From: Prorocentrum cordatum
Taxonomy: Eukaryota > Sar > Dinophyceae > Prorocentrales > Prorocentraceae
DNA: 64,000 bases
Direction of reading: 5' to 3'
Assembly (NCBI GenBank): GCA_963575745.1
Contig: CAUYUJ010019260.1
Span: forward strand, 28,501 to 92,500
Numbering within the stretch: position 1 is the stretch's first letter; each line of letters begins with the position of its first letter. Made by a program: the position numbers and the translations under genes. The notes under the pieces are model-generated. The model did not search any database, was not told the DNA's origin, and saw nothing but the letters and a program-made list of their open reading frames with translations. This document shows, piece by piece, positions 33,641-44,238 of the stretch.

Positions 33641-34590
33641 CCAACATCTCCCCAGAAAGGTCCCTTGGGACCTTCGTGTGTTACTCGCGCTACACCAGTG
33701 CAGTGAGCTCAAAGGAGACTTGAGGACACTCCGCTCAGTGCCTCGCGGCATGGGGACGGATCCCTGGTTGTACGTTATCGCGCTCACCAGGCACCTAGCG
33801 CGCCCAAGCATCGATTCAAGCAGAGAAGCAGACAAGCGAGTGCTTTGACGCACATCTTGGGGAGGTTGCGCACGCACCCCGCCCGTCCGCCAGCCTTACA
33901 GCGCGCACGGGTGTGCGTATCGCGCAGGCACGCATGGTACGGCTTTTACCGCGCATTTGTACGTGTGCAGCCGCGAGCGCCTGCGTGCTTGCGCAGACGC
34001 GAATGACATGCGAAGCGATAGCGGCTTTACCAATAGCCTTCGCGATGTCGTCGCCGTCTTTCTTTTGGGACATTAGCCCCCCACTACAGACAGTGGAAGC
34101 TGTCCGCTTTCGATTTTTTCTTGCCCTCCGCTGGCAGATCTATCGCGTCGGAGGGCTTTCAGCCGTTGTCATCCTGGTTCGAAGCGCGCTGGAATCGCGG
34201 AAACCCGCGGAACTGGCGGATATCTAGGCAGAAACTTGTTGCGTGACGACGAGTCCTCAAGCGAAAACCTAGATTCGGATGCTGAGCTCATGAAGAAGAG
34301 TTCCTGCTCGGGACACGAGCGGACACCGCGGAAGCCTCGTGAAACCTGGAGGAGACCGCTGGAAACAGCGCTGGAAGCCATTCGTTATGGAGGAAGTCCT
34401 GAGCGAAAGCTGTACTTCGTACCCCCGGATAAGTTTAGATTGCTACATGAAGAGCGGGGAGGCCCCCCCCGCCCTGCCCAAAACCCTGCGACCCCGCTCG
34501 CCAGCCCCGCCAGGCCCTGGTCTCGCCAACGCATTCCGCCATCGTGCACGTCGCCGACGAGCATCCTCAACATGTTGCTACCAACCATTA
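33641..34590. other. Intron 2 sequence, no exon recognised
   Basis: Open frames are short and unrelated to any recognised protein. Confidence 0.4.
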
Positions 34591-34699
34591 CCATCGCCGT
34601 CATCATCATCATCACCATCATCATCATCATCGTTATCATCATCACCACCACCATCACCATCACCATCACCATCACCATCACCATCACCATCACCATCAC

Positions 34700-34769
<70 letters not shown>

Positions 34770-34792
34770 TCATCATCATCATCATCATCATC
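34591..34792. repeat. (CAT)n / (CAC CAT)n microsatellite
   Basis: Reverse-complement type of the GAT array of intron 1: a central CACCAT hexamer block flanked by CATCAT runs. Confidence 0.95.
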
Positions 34793-35839
34793 GCATTCTC
34801 GCCACACTCGTCGCCGTCGTCACCATAATTCCCGCCATCCAGATCGCTGTCGCTGCGATTGTTGTGTTCAGTCCTACCCAGCACGAGCACGTAACAAATA
34901 TCGAAAACATCATTCTTCCTTGTCCGTAGAGCGTCCAGGAAGCTCGCAAAGCCACCAAGAGGCTTTTGAAGTCCTGCATAATGTTTCACTCGCACCTCGA
35001 ATCCCCTTTCCCCTTTTCCCTTTTTTTTGATTTCGATGTGCAGCCACAGAGGCCCTGTAACTCTTAACCCCCCTTTCGTCGCATGTCGTTTGTTGTTTTG
35101 CGCTCCCTGGGCCTGAAGCCAGCCCCTTGATACAGAGCCATTGGAAACCACATCGCCCGTCGCATTTTTTTCGTGGCTCCTGGATGTCCTGGGTTTCCCT
35201 CAAAAGTACCCCCCAGAGCTACCTTAGAGTGCGTTCCAATCAAGGTTTCGAGGCGGATCCAGCCGCGGCGCCGAGGTCGCTCCTGTTGGGGGCACAGAAC
35301 GGCACTGAAACATCAGATTTTTGGCCTGGATCTTCGATCCTCGCCCTCCCCTCTCTCTTCCCCCTCCACCCTCGCTCCCGACCAGCCAGCGTGCAACACG
35401 ACGCCCACACGGACCAAAGAGCTGTCGGACGGACGCCTTCTGAGGGGTCATGGGGTCCCGCCGCCGTCCTCCGTCGTAGAAGCTCCTGGCTTGCACGCAG
35501 GGAGCGGAATCGGCGCTCGCTCGCTCGCTCGCCCCAGCCGCTGCGACGAGTGCGACCCAAGGATGACCGAAAAGGCTCGGCAGCGTCAAGCAAATATACC
35601 TCGATCTCCGGGTCACCGCTCGAGATTCAGGATCGAGGCTCGCAGTTTGTGTAGGTTGTTGGTGCTGCTTGATGTTTCAGACTCCAGAGACATCTGGGGT
35701 TCTCTGGGAGCCCCTGAAGATCCTTCGATCCTCGGTCCTCGTTCAAGCGGTATCTTCGATTCACGATGCTCCTCGATCCTCTCCTGCGCCCTGCGGGCTG
35801 CTGTGAGCCCCTCCCCCGGGGCCACTCGGTGCGACCGAG
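34793..35839. other. Intron 2 sequence, no exon recognised
   Basis: Sequence up to exon 3. Several long open frames (for example 35127-35654 and 35173-35970) have no domain; the second overlaps exon 3 in the wrong frame. Confidence 0.4.
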
Positions 35840-35902
35840 GCAGGGTCGCACACCTACCTGCCGCACACCCAGGGCAGGTACCAGGCGAAGCGATTCCGGA
35901 AG
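35840..35902 (+). CDS. RPS5: 40S ribosomal protein S5 (uS7), exon 3
   Basis: Twenty-one codons: AGSHT then YLPHTQGRYQAKRFRK. Y-L-P-H-T/S-x-G-R-Y-x-x-K-R-F-R-K is one of the most conserved stretches of eukaryotic RPS5 and directly precedes A-x-C-P-I-V-E-R-L, which is exon 4. Boundaries CCGAG|GCA and CGGAAG|GCG are again AG|G, phase 0; the donor is GC. After the boundary the reading (ASPRRLRRRTPAAK) diverges from the family at once. Confidence 0.9.
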
Positions 35903-35972
35903 GCGTCGCCTCGCCGCCTCCGGCGACGAACGCCTGCGGCGAAGACCCCGACCGTGTTTTGCCAAGCTAGGG

Positions 35973-36082
35973 CTCCCAGATGGGGTCGGAGGTTCGCGCC
36001 GCATCGCCGATGCATCGGCGATGCCACTCGATGTGGAGCCCGATGTTCTCCAAGACCCATCCACTCTGACCCCATCTGGGAG
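35973..36082. repeat. Nested inverted repeat near exon 3
   Basis: Outer arms CTCCCAGATGGGGTC (35973-35987) and its exact complement (36068-36082). Between them lies a 24-bp perfect palindrome at 36001-36024 with half-site GCATCGCCGATG. It begins 70 bp into intron 3. Confidence 0.8.
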
Positions 36083-36508
36083 GCCTCCAGCCAAAGGTTA
36101 ACAGTGTCTCTGGCCCAAGGCCCCCTCCAGAGCACCCCTCACGAGGCCCCGAGGGCCGGAGGGGCTTCAGAAGGGCGCGAAAAAGCTGGGGACACCCTGG
36201 TCCAGGACCACTTTTTTCAACACGTGGCCAGACCTCGGGGGCCCAGGGATGGAGGTTTTCGTTCATTGGCCTGCCTGGTTGGTCCTCCTCGGGCACCCCT
36301 GTGGCCGCGGCCGGATTTCCCTCGGAAGGCTGGCCAGAGCACGCCTCCGGAGAGGTCGGGGGGCCAACATTCTTCTCAGTGGAGGCCACTTCTCGGGCCA
36401 CGGGGCCGTCGAAGAACGTCTCAGAAGGAAGAGCTGGTCCTGGGTGAGGTGTCGAGAGTTCGAGGGGCTGGAGACTCGCGAAAGTCGAGTCGTCGGTCTT
36501 CGGAGCAG

Positions 36509-36652
36509 GGAGGAGGCGGAGGAGGAGGAGGAGGAGGAGGAGGAGGAGGAGGAGGAGGAGGAGGAGGAGGAGGAGGAGGAGGAGGAGGAGGAGGAGGAGG
36601 AGGAGGAGGAGGAGGAGGAGGAGGAGGAGGAGGAGGAGGAGGAGGAGGAGGA
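36509..36652. repeat. (GGA)n microsatellite
   Basis: Uninterrupted GGA run of about 140 bp. Confidence 0.95.
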
Positions 36653-36780
36653 CCAGTGTAAACCTAAGACTCATCAACGATGTCGGAGTAAACCATCCCT
36701 TCAAAGACCCTCTTCATAGGCCCCTACAAGGGTTCATGCCCACTGAGGGAAGTGCCCCGTTGGGAGACAACCGTTTGAAG

Positions 36781-36952
36781 ATCCTGAAGCTTGCCAAGAC
36801 ACTGTTCTCGGGACTCCAACGCCACGAATCAACCTGACTGTTAAGCGTGACGATCCAGAACCGTGCCGAAACACCGTTCCAGGGGTTTCAGCACCCCGAA
36901 TCAACGTAACTGTTGCGCCTTGACAACCCTGAATCGCTCCAAAGCATTATTC
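36781..36952. repeat. ~72-bp tandem repeat, 2.4 units
   Basis: Units start at 36781 (GATCCTGAAGC), 36852 (GATCCAGAACC) and 36925 (AACCCTGAATC); shared words include CCAAGACAC/CCGAAACACCGTTC and CACGAATCAACCTGACTGTT / CCGAATCAACGTAACTGTT. Confidence 0.65.
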
Positions 36953-37028
36953 AATCGCTTCGCTCATTCCGCCGGCCCATGTTGTACGATCGCTACTGCT
37001 TCGCCGTGGGCCTGGGGCCATTGTGGCG

Positions 37029-37160
37029 CCGCCGAGGAGGAGGAAAGTGAGGATGGGGAAGGGGAGGGGAGGAGGAGGAGAGGATGAGAAGGAGAGGAGG
37101 AGGATGAAGATAAGTAGGAGGAGGAGGAGGAGGAAGAGGAAGGGGCGGAGGAGGAAGCCT
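37029..37160. repeat. Degenerate GGA-rich tract
   Basis: GGAGGAGG runs with AAG and GAT interruptions, leading directly into the GGCCTC minisatellite. Confidence 0.8.
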
Positions 37161-37221
37161 CTCGTTGGCATCTTGTGTTGCTCTTGGGGCCAAACAGGGT
37201 CGTCGTCAAGATGCTTCTTTG

Positions 37222-37815
37222 GGAGGCCTCTTGGGGTCTTTTGAGAAGCCGTTCGGGGGCGCCTGGGAGGCATTTTTGAAGCCCTCTGGGGCCTCTTGGG
37301 GCCTCTTTTGGGCCTCCTGGGGGCCTCCTGGGGCCTCTTGGGGGCCTCTTGGCGGCATCTTGGGACCTCTTGGGGGCCTCTCGGGGCCTCCTGGGGCCCT
37401 CTTGGGGCGGAAGGCTCGAGTTTTCGGTTCGTGGTCCCCCTCTTGGGCCCCTCTTGGGGCTGTCTTGGGCCGTCTTGGGCGCCTCTTGGGCCGTCTCGGG
37501 GCCCTCCTGGGCCCTCTTGGGGCCCTCTTGGAAGCCTCTTGGCCCGTCTTGGGGCGCTCTTGGGGGCCTCTTGGGCCGTCTTGGAGCATCGGATGGCCGA
37601 AAAGGCGACAAGGCCCAAATCCTTCCAAAACCATAGTAAAATTGATGATTTTCCGGGGCCCTCTTGTGAGGCCTCTTGGAGGCCACTTGGAGGCCTCTTG
37701 GTCCGTCTTGGGGTCATCATCGGCGTCTTGGAGCGCTCTTTGGGCGTCTCGGGGGCCTCTTGGGCAGTCTTGGGGGCCTCTTGGGGCACTCTTGGCGCGC
37801 TCTGGGGGGCCTGAT
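37222..37815. repeat. CTTGGGGCCTC-type minisatellite (largest copy)
   Basis: About 600 bp of 11-15 bp units such as CTTGGGGGCCTCTTGGG. Proline/arginine/lysine-rich frames on the minus strand are translations of the repeat. Confidence 0.85.
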
Positions 37816-38104
37816 GAAGCCACACCCAGGAGGAAAAGCATCTCTGAGTAGCAGTTGCCGGGCTGCGGTCGGGTGGCGGTCGGGGTACTTGTCGCCGGGG
37901 GACCCCCAGGGGCCGCCCCGCGTGCGCGAACTAGAAATATTGATAACCAGGAACAGGAGATCTTAGCACGCCTCTGGCCCGTTGGGCCGGCGAACTTCTG
38001 GGACGTTAGCCATGCGAACTCGTGAAAGTCTTGCAAGTGTCATATCAGCCAGCGTTAGCTCTAAATAAATTAGAGGACTGAAATGCAAGGAATCAGAGGA
38101 ATCA

Positions 38105-38300
38105 AGCATGCTTTGAATCCGCAACTCAGCAAACAAACAAGCGTGCAAGCAAGCGCGCAAGCAAGCACGCAAGCAAGCAATCAAGCAGGCATAGGCATAG
38201 GCGTAGTCACAGAAGTTAGGGGGAGGCATAGGCATAGGCTTAGGCATAGGCTTAGGCATAGGCATAGGCATAGGCATAGGCATAGGCATAGGCATAGGAA
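38105..38300. repeat. AAGCAAGC and GGCATA tandem repeats
   Basis: AAGCAAGCGCGC-type units at 38128-38190, then (GGCATA)n with GGCTTA variants at 38192-38298. Confidence 0.85.
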
Positions 38301-38400
38301 TTATGGGGGGGGGTCGGATTTTTTTGGGGGGGCAACGGACCAACTAGTACGGTTTGAACTAGGACTCCTATAGGGCAAGCCTATTTTGTGAAAAACTAAT

Positions 38401-38720
38401 GTCCGCGGCGTTAAGGCGAGAACCACGTTTTGAAAAGGACCCTCAATCCGTGAAATTCTGGTGACATTTTACGACGACTGAGCGCGGCGCTAAGGCGAGA
38501 GCCACATTCTGAAACCGCCCGCCCCCAATCCATGAAACTTTTACATTTTGTTAAGACGATTGTGCGTGGCCCCTGAAGCTGTGCGTAGCCCGCCTAGCTT
38601 TTAGCGGAAGAGGTTCGCTCTCGCCCCGCCGACCACAAGAATGTGCGTGGCGCCAAGGCGAGAACCACATTTTGAAAACCACCAGTCCTCCATCCGTGAA
38701 GCTCTTGCAACTTTTAAGCT
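38401..38720. repeat. GGCGCTAAGGCGAGAACCACAT repeat, 3 copies
   Basis: Copies begin at about 38405, 38482 and 38645. Each is followed by TTTTGAAA, a C-rich segment, ATCCGTGAA and a TTTTA/TTTTAAG segment. The core also occurs at 3621, 3763 and 49214. Confidence 0.7.
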
Positions 38721-38825
38721 GCAGGGTCATACATGGTGAGGAACTCTCAAGTGAAACGCCCGGCCCGCCTTTTCGAACGGCTTCGGGATGCGACAGGGAG
38801 GAGTTATCTAGAAGGAAAAGAACTG

Positions 38826-38905
38826 GCAGATGAGGAGGAGGAGGAGGAAGAGGAGGAGGAGGTGGAGGAGGAGGAGGAGGACGGGCAGGAGGAGGAGGAC
38901 CTCTG
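38826..38905. repeat. (GGA)n microsatellite
   Basis: GAGGAGGAGG run with GAAGAG and GTG interruptions. Confidence 0.9.
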
Positions 38906-39690
38906 GAAGGCCCCTCGTCGCCTTTGCTAGGTCGGCCTTGAGGTCTTGGTGGGGATGCGCCCAGGAGGTGCCAGGGGCGACTCCATGCAGGCCAACCAGA
39001 GCAAGGTTTTTGCAGAAATTGGCATGTGTATGAGACCAAGTTGAAGTACTGCAACGCACGTTGCTGCCCAGGCCAGAGCTAGAGACCTGACAACACAGCT
39101 GCGAAATGGCGAACCCGCACGACATGCAACGAACGGGCATTTCGCGTGGTTGTTAACTGCCGTCCAGAATCAGTCGGGGTCCACTTTGTGTAGAGGTGGC
39201 AACTTGTATCTCTGGCTGCTCTGGTCGTGGAAAGCATCCTGCATCCCAGTCATGCGACATCGTGATTCTTTACAACCTGGCTCCCCAGAGGTCTGAAAGA
39301 GCGCGGGGGGGTTTGGAGCCGGACCCCCCTCCCCCTGAATTGAGGGGGGGGTGGTTTCCCAACCCCTCCCCCCCTCCCCCCCCTTTCCATGACGGAGGGA
39401 GGGGGGGGTCAAACCCCCTCCCCCCACCCACCTACTTTTCCTCTCTCCCTTTCCTCGGGCCACCGCCTGCGTCGGCGGCGGTTGGCGGCGGCGGCGGGGG
39501 CGACGACTTCCTTTTCTGGGCCAGCGCGGGCGCCTGCGGCGGCGGGCGGCGGCGACGGGGAGCTTCGACGAGGACGACGGCGATCAGATCCGCCAGGATC
39601 GGGCAGGACAGATGCGATGCCTACGACGGGCCCCCAAACGACGAGCGGGGCCTGCATGGGGAGTGCTAGCGGAGGCGCTATGCATGTGCA
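38906..39690. other. Intron 3 sequence before LINE relic
   Basis: No exon recognised. Homopolymer C and G runs at 39340-39430. Confidence 0.35.
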
Positions 39691-39719
39691 TTGATAGGCG
39701 ATATCACGTGAGCGAGCAC

Positions 39720-41161
39720 GGACAGAAATACGACCCAGAGCACTTCAGCAGGCGGTACGACGACTTACTTGCACTGATCCGCCTGGTAGGATCAGTCCCG
39801 CTTGGTGCCATTCGCTCGCAGTCGTTTTCCCAGGCCAAGGACAACAACAAACGCAGGTTGACATAGGAGTTGGTCTTTTCGTGGATGACGTATCACGCGT
39901 ACATATACATGCATCTGCACCCCACGCACGCCACATCATGATGCAGCTGAACCACGCCACGCGCGAGCTCCAGACACACATGCAGAATAACGGTCACTAC
40001 TTGAACGCAGATAAGACCAACCACCTCATCTGCATGCACGGAGCGGGATCATTTGAGGCATCCAGGGACCTAGTTCGTCAAAAACGCGTCCTCGGAGCAG
40101 TCTGTCGTGAAGCTCGTGTTCTCGGGCCGATCCTTAGCTTCGACGGGGTACTCGGGACGGAACTCAAGAACCGCATCAAAGGAGCCCGTGCTGCGTGGAG
40201 ATCATTGGGGGAGGTATGGAGGCAGCCCCTCCACCACAAGCTGTTTCGCACGCTCTTCTTGTGCTTTGTGTACAGCGCCGCGATCGCGGGCCTCGCAGCC
40301 TTCGTACTGCCAGCGGAGTTCACGGATAAGTTAGACTCCGTGCTGGTCTGCATGTTCCGCTACTTGATGCATGGCAAAGCCAGAAACGAGTGCGATGGCC
40401 GAGTCAGGACGATGACAAATAGTGCAGTATTCAGCCACTGGAACATTAGCCGAACCGCCATCGAGCTTAGAGTGCAGCGCCTGAGGTGGTGGCAACAGAT
40501 ATCCAAAGCCCCACACAACCACAAACAGGTCCTTGCAGCTATGTTTGGAACGTTGGAAATCGATCGACTTCTCGAGCACCCGAGACTTACGAGCGGCGGG
40601 GGGCTCACAGCGCACAGTACCCCTTGGGCCCATCAGTTCAGAGACGACTTGGAAGGCCTTGCGAAAGCAGATCAGAAGTTTGCGAGTATATGGACTAACA
40701 GAAGTAACCTCCTCCAGATCTTTGAAGACCCACAAGCCAGCAAGGAATTTCACGAAATCAGGATAGGTACCCATCGAGACCTCCTCAGCCCCGATGGCGC
40801 CCGACGAGCAGCCCGACCGCAGAGCGACGACGGAGAAGCGGACGACGACAGCAACATTGCAGACGAGTGCGTGTGCACGCGCGAGTTGGGGGAGGAGGGC
40901 GAGGGCAGAAGCTGCGGAATGACATTCGCGACGGTCAAGGCACTCACGGCGCATATCACGCACGCGCACCACATGCGCAACCTGCACTCCATGATCATCA
41001 GCACGAACGTGTGTCCATGGTGTCGTACAGCATTTGCGAGCAGAGCATCATGTTTGCGACGCGTCACCACCATGTCGAGATCGCACCCGCTGCGTTGCCC
41101 CACTCGAGCCACTTCATTTGTATTCGAGCCCGAACAGCGGGATGTGTACACGTGCGGCTAG
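39720..41161 (+). pseudogene. LINE reverse transcriptase, C-terminal half, with zinc fingers
   Basis: The main open stretch starts at the catalytic turn: GVGLFVDDVSRVHIHAS (VDD at 39881-39889), then NNGHYLNADKTNHLI, a usual K-T/K-C block after the turn. The following RVLGPILSFDGVLGTELKNR, RAAWRSLGEVWRQPLHHKLF and RTLFLCFVYSAAIAGL are the thumb-like region of LINE RTs. Near the end, CGMTFATVKALTAHITHAHH and CPWCRTAFASRA give two C2H2-type fingers common at the end of LINE ORF2 proteins. Upstream DNA (39720-39866) continues the RT in another frame (YDDLLALIRLVGSVPLGAIR), separated by a stop. Confidence 0.7.
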
Positions 41162-41210
41162 TGCTGCCGCGAGGACACGAGCATGGAGGAACACCTCAGC
41201 CACGTCACTG

Positions 41211-42020
41211 CTCATTGTTCTGGCCCTAGCGATGTCGTGGAGAGCCACCGCAGGAGGAAGCAGGCCACGCAGTCAGACGGCGGAGGCCGCCGCTGCCTCC
41301 CTGGCGCCGCGCCAGAAGCAGCCGCGTGGAGGGCCGAAGAAGGCCACTGGCAAAGAGAGTGGCTCAGGCGACCACAACGACGAAGAGATCGTGCTGATGC
41401 AGAAGCTGACGCTCAACAACGCGCAGATGAGCAGGCAGCTGTCAGGCAGCCTCTGGGACTTCTTCCTGATCCCATGAGATCACTCAGCAGTGGCCGCCGC
41501 GGTGGCAGCGGGCACAACCTACGCGGAGAAGGCCAAGGACAACAACAACAAGGACCTGGGCCCCCCGCACCTCCACATCGGCGTCGATTTCTTTTTGGAG
41601 ATGGGGCTCAACGACGAAGCCGAGGGGGCCAACAAGACGATCCTGACGGAGTTCCGCATGCTGATCGACGTGCTGGGCATGCAGGGCTTCGGAGACATCG
41701 TCTCCTACTTCAAAGTCAAGAAGGCCTACAGCGAGGCGGGGCAGCCAGAGAAATGGAAGCTTTACCTCATGCTCAACAGCCTCGCCTGCAGCCCGTGGAC
41801 AGCAACATGGGAGGGCCAGGTCAAGGCCGTCCGAGAAGGAAATCAGGAGCCGCACGTCAAGATCAGCCGCGCCACGCAGATCGGGGACCTCCGGAAAGCC
41901 ATCGTGGACACACTGCGCGCGGCAGGGGCAGAGCAGATATTCGGAGCACCGCCGCCATCAGGTCTCGAGAGGAAAGTGCAGGCAGCGCTGCGGGCGCGGC
42001 AACTGGCGATGGAGGGGTAG
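41211..42020 (+). pseudogene. LINE C-terminal ORF interrupted by one TGA
   Basis: One frame is open on both sides of a single TGA at 41475-41477. Before it: NDEEIVLMQKLTLNNAQMSR and SLWDFFLIP; after it: AAGTTYAEKAKDNNN, GLGPPHLHIGV-like DLGPPHLHIGVDFFLEMGLN, and a helical region ending ALRARQLAMEG at 42018. The first half overlaps the end of the RT reading in another frame, so the two proteins were probably one polyprotein separated by a frameshift near 41160. The function is not known; this region is accessory to LINE RTs in related genomes by recall only. Confidence 0.5.
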
Positions 42021-42420
42021 AGATGACAGGACTGAGAGAGCTCGCCAGGGCAGGCAGCCGCAGGGCGATGGAGCTGCTGCGGCGTATGGCCCGCCCGTGG
42101 CGCCCCCGCGCGCCCTGAACAGTCGAGGGCGTTGCGTGTCTGGGAGTTTCGTGGTAGGCGCCAAAGGGTGCCCCGTTTCCTTTTTCTTTTCGACTCTGCC
42201 GTTGCAGTGGCCAGTCGGGAAGGCCCCCAGCGGACCATTGGTTCCAAACCACTGGATCCTGGAGGCGGGGCCAGACACTAGACATGTGAGCAGCGATAGG
42301 AAGCGCATCAGCAGTACTAGCGGGACTTGGGGGGGGGAGCGGGCGTGCGGGGTGCGGGGGGAGGTGGCGGCAAGACTGCTTTGCAGGGGCCAGCCCTGAG
42401 TCAGGGGTGGTTGGCCAGCA
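42021..42420. other. Probable LINE 3' end
   Basis: A short frame at 42097-42285 reads GSFVVGAKGCPVSFFF and LVPNHWILEAGPDT. No poly-A tail or target duplication could be fixed. Confidence 0.3.
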
Positions 42421-42540
42421 GGCCCTAAGCCCCTGCCGTATCCATAACTTTATATATATACACGTTAAGCCCCTGCCATAAGCCCCTGCCGTATCTAAGG
42501 CCCTGCCGTATCCATATATATATATATATATATATATACG
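42421..42540. repeat. TAAGCCCCTGCCGTATCCAT units and (TA)n
   Basis: Four to five imperfect ~20-bp units between 42425 and 42512, two of them followed by TATATA tracts (42452-42462 and 42513-42538). Confidence 0.75.
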
Positions 42541-42603
42541 TTTCGGCCCCGGGGGTCCGGCTCCCGCGGCCGCCCCCCCCCAGCAACGCGGGGGCAGCGA
42601 GTG

Positions 42604-44238
42604 ATGGCCGCGGCCGCCAGCAGCAGCAGCGCGGGCCCATTGGGCCCCGCGGCGGCGGGGCCTCGGGGCCGACTGTCGGCGGTATTTACAGCGAAGTCTG
42701 GGAAGGTTTGGCCGAAAGTGGCAAGGGCCCAAGAACCCTGGAAGGGCCCTTGGTCTTGTGAGCCAGAGGGCGCCCCCGCAGCAGCGGGGGCTGCGCCGTC
42801 TGGCGTTTCAAGCTCAGCAGTGGCGGCGGGCTCGGACGATGAGGCGCGATCGCAAGTCTCTACGATGCACGCCCGCCCAGGCGACTCGGTGGTGGATCCG
42901 ACCGATGGCGAAGAGCCTCGGGAAGAGCAGCGCGACCAGCCGGCCTTTGGGGGCTGCGCGCCGCCCGACGACGTCCAGCGGCGCAGGTCCGTTCTGCGCG
43001 ACGCCGTCCCGCTCCAGTTGTTCTGCGAGCGTAGAGCGGCCCAAGTGAACGCGCAGCGGAACGACAGCGTGGGCAACCTTTCCGTCCTGTTCGCGTGCTG
43101 GGGCCCCATGCCGAGCGAGACCAACGGCGCGGACCAGCGGCGGATAATTGAGTTGCAGCTGCGGCATTGCCCTGCTCTCCTGGCGTGCCTTGCGGAATGT
43201 GAAGAAACGATGGAGGTGATCCTACAGTGGCCAGGAAAACCGCCGCCGCAGATGGCGGGCGCCCCCGCAGCAGCGGGGGCGTCAGCAGCGCAGGGCCAAA
43301 GCAGCAGCAGCGCTGGGCCTTTTGTCGCCCCCGCAGCAGCGGGGGCGACAGCAAGTGGGAGTCGTGCAGCGAGTGTTGGCGATTGCCAACAGCTCCAGAA
43401 TCGACCAGAGTACGAATGCTTGACCCTGCGCGGGCGTGGGGGCAAGTCCTTGTGCATGGCCGCGTGCGCGGGCCTGTGCCGCGGAATGCAGCTGCTCCAC
43501 TGGGGGGGGGGGGGGGTCGACGGCCACTGCGAAACTGCAAACGGGAACAACGTGGAAGCGTTCTCGAGGATCATGGTGGTTAAGGTCTCCTTCGATCAAA
43601 CCTACGCCCACTTCGGCTCGGAGATGCGGGTGTGCGCGGTGCGCCTCCACCGCGACACGGCGAAAGCTTCCAGAGGCTTTAAGGGGGCTCACAACACATG
43701 GTGGCCGAGGCTGGCGGCCATCTTGCAGGAAGACAATGTTGGCATCCTTTGTGGGGATTTCAACGTGGCGCTCGCACGGGCGCTTCCGAGCCTGCGGGGT
43801 CTAGGCTTGCGATTGGAGACGGCAGCAGCGTATTTCTGGCGCGGATTGGACGGCGCCCCGTGCTTGGACAGCTGCGGCATCTTCGTTCTCAGCAGGCCTG
43901 GCGAGTGCACCCTGTGCTGGCCGCTGAGCGCCGTGCGCGACAGAGACGAGACGGGGTTGCTCTTCGCGCGCAAGTCGGTGATCGGTGAGATCGGGCACCG
44001 GAACATATGCAAGGCGGAGGCTCCCGCAGCAGCGGGGGCCCCCAGCAGCCCAGCATCGGGGCCGACGTACTGGCGCCGCAAGCAGGCAGGGTGCCCTGGG
44101 ATGCCTTACGATCGCTACTACCCGAGAAAAGACGCCCGCGAACACCTCCAGGATTTACTGACTCAGTCAGAGGAATGCCAGCGTAAGATCCAAGAGAAGG
44201 AGCGTGAGGAACAGAGGCGCGCCGAGGCTGAGGCTTGA
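42604..44238 (+). CDS. Endonuclease/exonuclease/phosphatase-fold protein, possibly LINE-derived
   Basis: About 545 codons from ATG 42604 (the preceding GTG at 42601 is also in frame). The first ~270 residues are Ala/Pro/Gly-rich and low complexity. The C-terminal half has LLHWGGGGVDGHCE, MRVCAVRLHRDTAKAS, WPRLAAILQEDNVGILCGDF followed by NVAL, and LDSCGIFVLSRP. The G-D-F-N motif, an upstream R-V-x-A-V-x-L-H strand and a later D-S-C-G-I-F block fit the EEP/AP-endonuclease fold found in LINE ORFs and in a repeated dinoflagellate protein family (recall). The frame continues past TGA 44236-44238 for some 140 more codons (GGRRFSSIREVALFR...). The tract of 15 G at 43502-43516 stays in frame. Whether it is host or element is open. 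Confidence 0.5.
   Translation: MAAAASSSSAGPLGPAAAGPRGRLSAVFTAKSGKVWPKVARAQEPWKGPWSCEPEGAPAAAGAAPSGVSSSAVAAGSDDEARSQVSTMHARPGDSVVDPTDGEEPREEQRDQPAFGGCAPPDDVQRRRSVLRDAVPLQLFCERRAAQVNAQRNDSVGNLSVLFACWGPMPSETNGADQRRIIELQLRHCPALLACLAECEETMEVILQWPGKPPPQMAGAPAAAGASAAQGQSSSSAGPFVAPAAAGATASGSRAASVGDCQQLQNRPEYECLTLRGRGGKSLCMAACAGLCRGMQLLHWGGGGVDGHCETANGNNVEAFSRIMVVKVSFDQTYAHFGSEMRVCAVRLHRDTAKASRGFKGAHNTWWPRLAAILQEDNVGILCGDFNVALARALPSLRGLGLRLETAAAYFWRGLDGAPCLDSCGIFVLSRPGECTLCWPLSAVRDRDETGLLFARKSVIGEIGHRNICKAEAPAAAGAPSSPASGPTYWRRKQAGCPGMPYDRYYPRKDAREHLQDLLTQSEECQRKIQEKEREEQRRAEAEA
42643..42662. repeat. Variant of 20-bp palindrome family
   Basis: GGCCCCGCGGCGGCGGGGCC: same architecture as the copies below with a CGGCGG core. 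Confidence 0.6.
42772..42791. repeat. 20-bp palindromic repeat, copy 1
   Basis: GCCCCCGCAGCAGCGGGGGC: 8-bp complementary arms around GCAG. Read in frame as APAAAGA. Confidence 0.85.
43261..43280. repeat. 20-bp palindromic repeat, copy 2
   Basis: Identical to copy 1; again in the APAAAGA frame. Confidence 0.85.
43327..43346. repeat. 20-bp palindromic repeat, copy 3
   Basis: Identical to copy 1; again in the APAAAGA frame. Confidence 0.85.
44020..44039. repeat. 20-bp palindromic repeat, copy 4
   Basis: GCTCCCGCAGCAGCGGGGGC, one substitution in the left arm; same frame. Confidence 0.8.

Larger units (their letters stand above)
32844..35839 (+). other. RPS5: RPS5 intron 2 (~3.0 kb, GT-AG)
   Basis: Donor GTCAAG|GTTTCG, acceptor GCGACCGAG|GCAGGG, phase 0. 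Choosing the acceptor at 35839 keeps the frame and gives exactly the five residues that RPS5 has between A-V-K and Y-L-P-H; the nearer AG (CGAGGCAG|GG) would shift the frame. Contents: CT tract (33063-33152), GGCCTC minisatellite (33390-33640), CAT array (34591-34792). Confidence 0.8.
39690..42310 (+). mobile_element. Non-LTR (LINE) retrotransposon relic
   Basis: Encodes the catalytic-turn-to-end part of a reverse transcriptase (39870-40400), cysteine/histidine fingers (40890-41080) and a further C-terminal ORF (41034-42020). The 5' part with the endonuclease and first RT blocks is missing from this copy, as in 5'-truncated LINEs. The right end is uncertain. Confidence 0.65.

Noticed and set aside
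35831-35850. Acceptor CGAGGCAG|GG for RPS5 exon 3
   Set aside because: It puts the junction out of frame; CCGAG|GCAGGG keeps phase 0 and the right number of residues.
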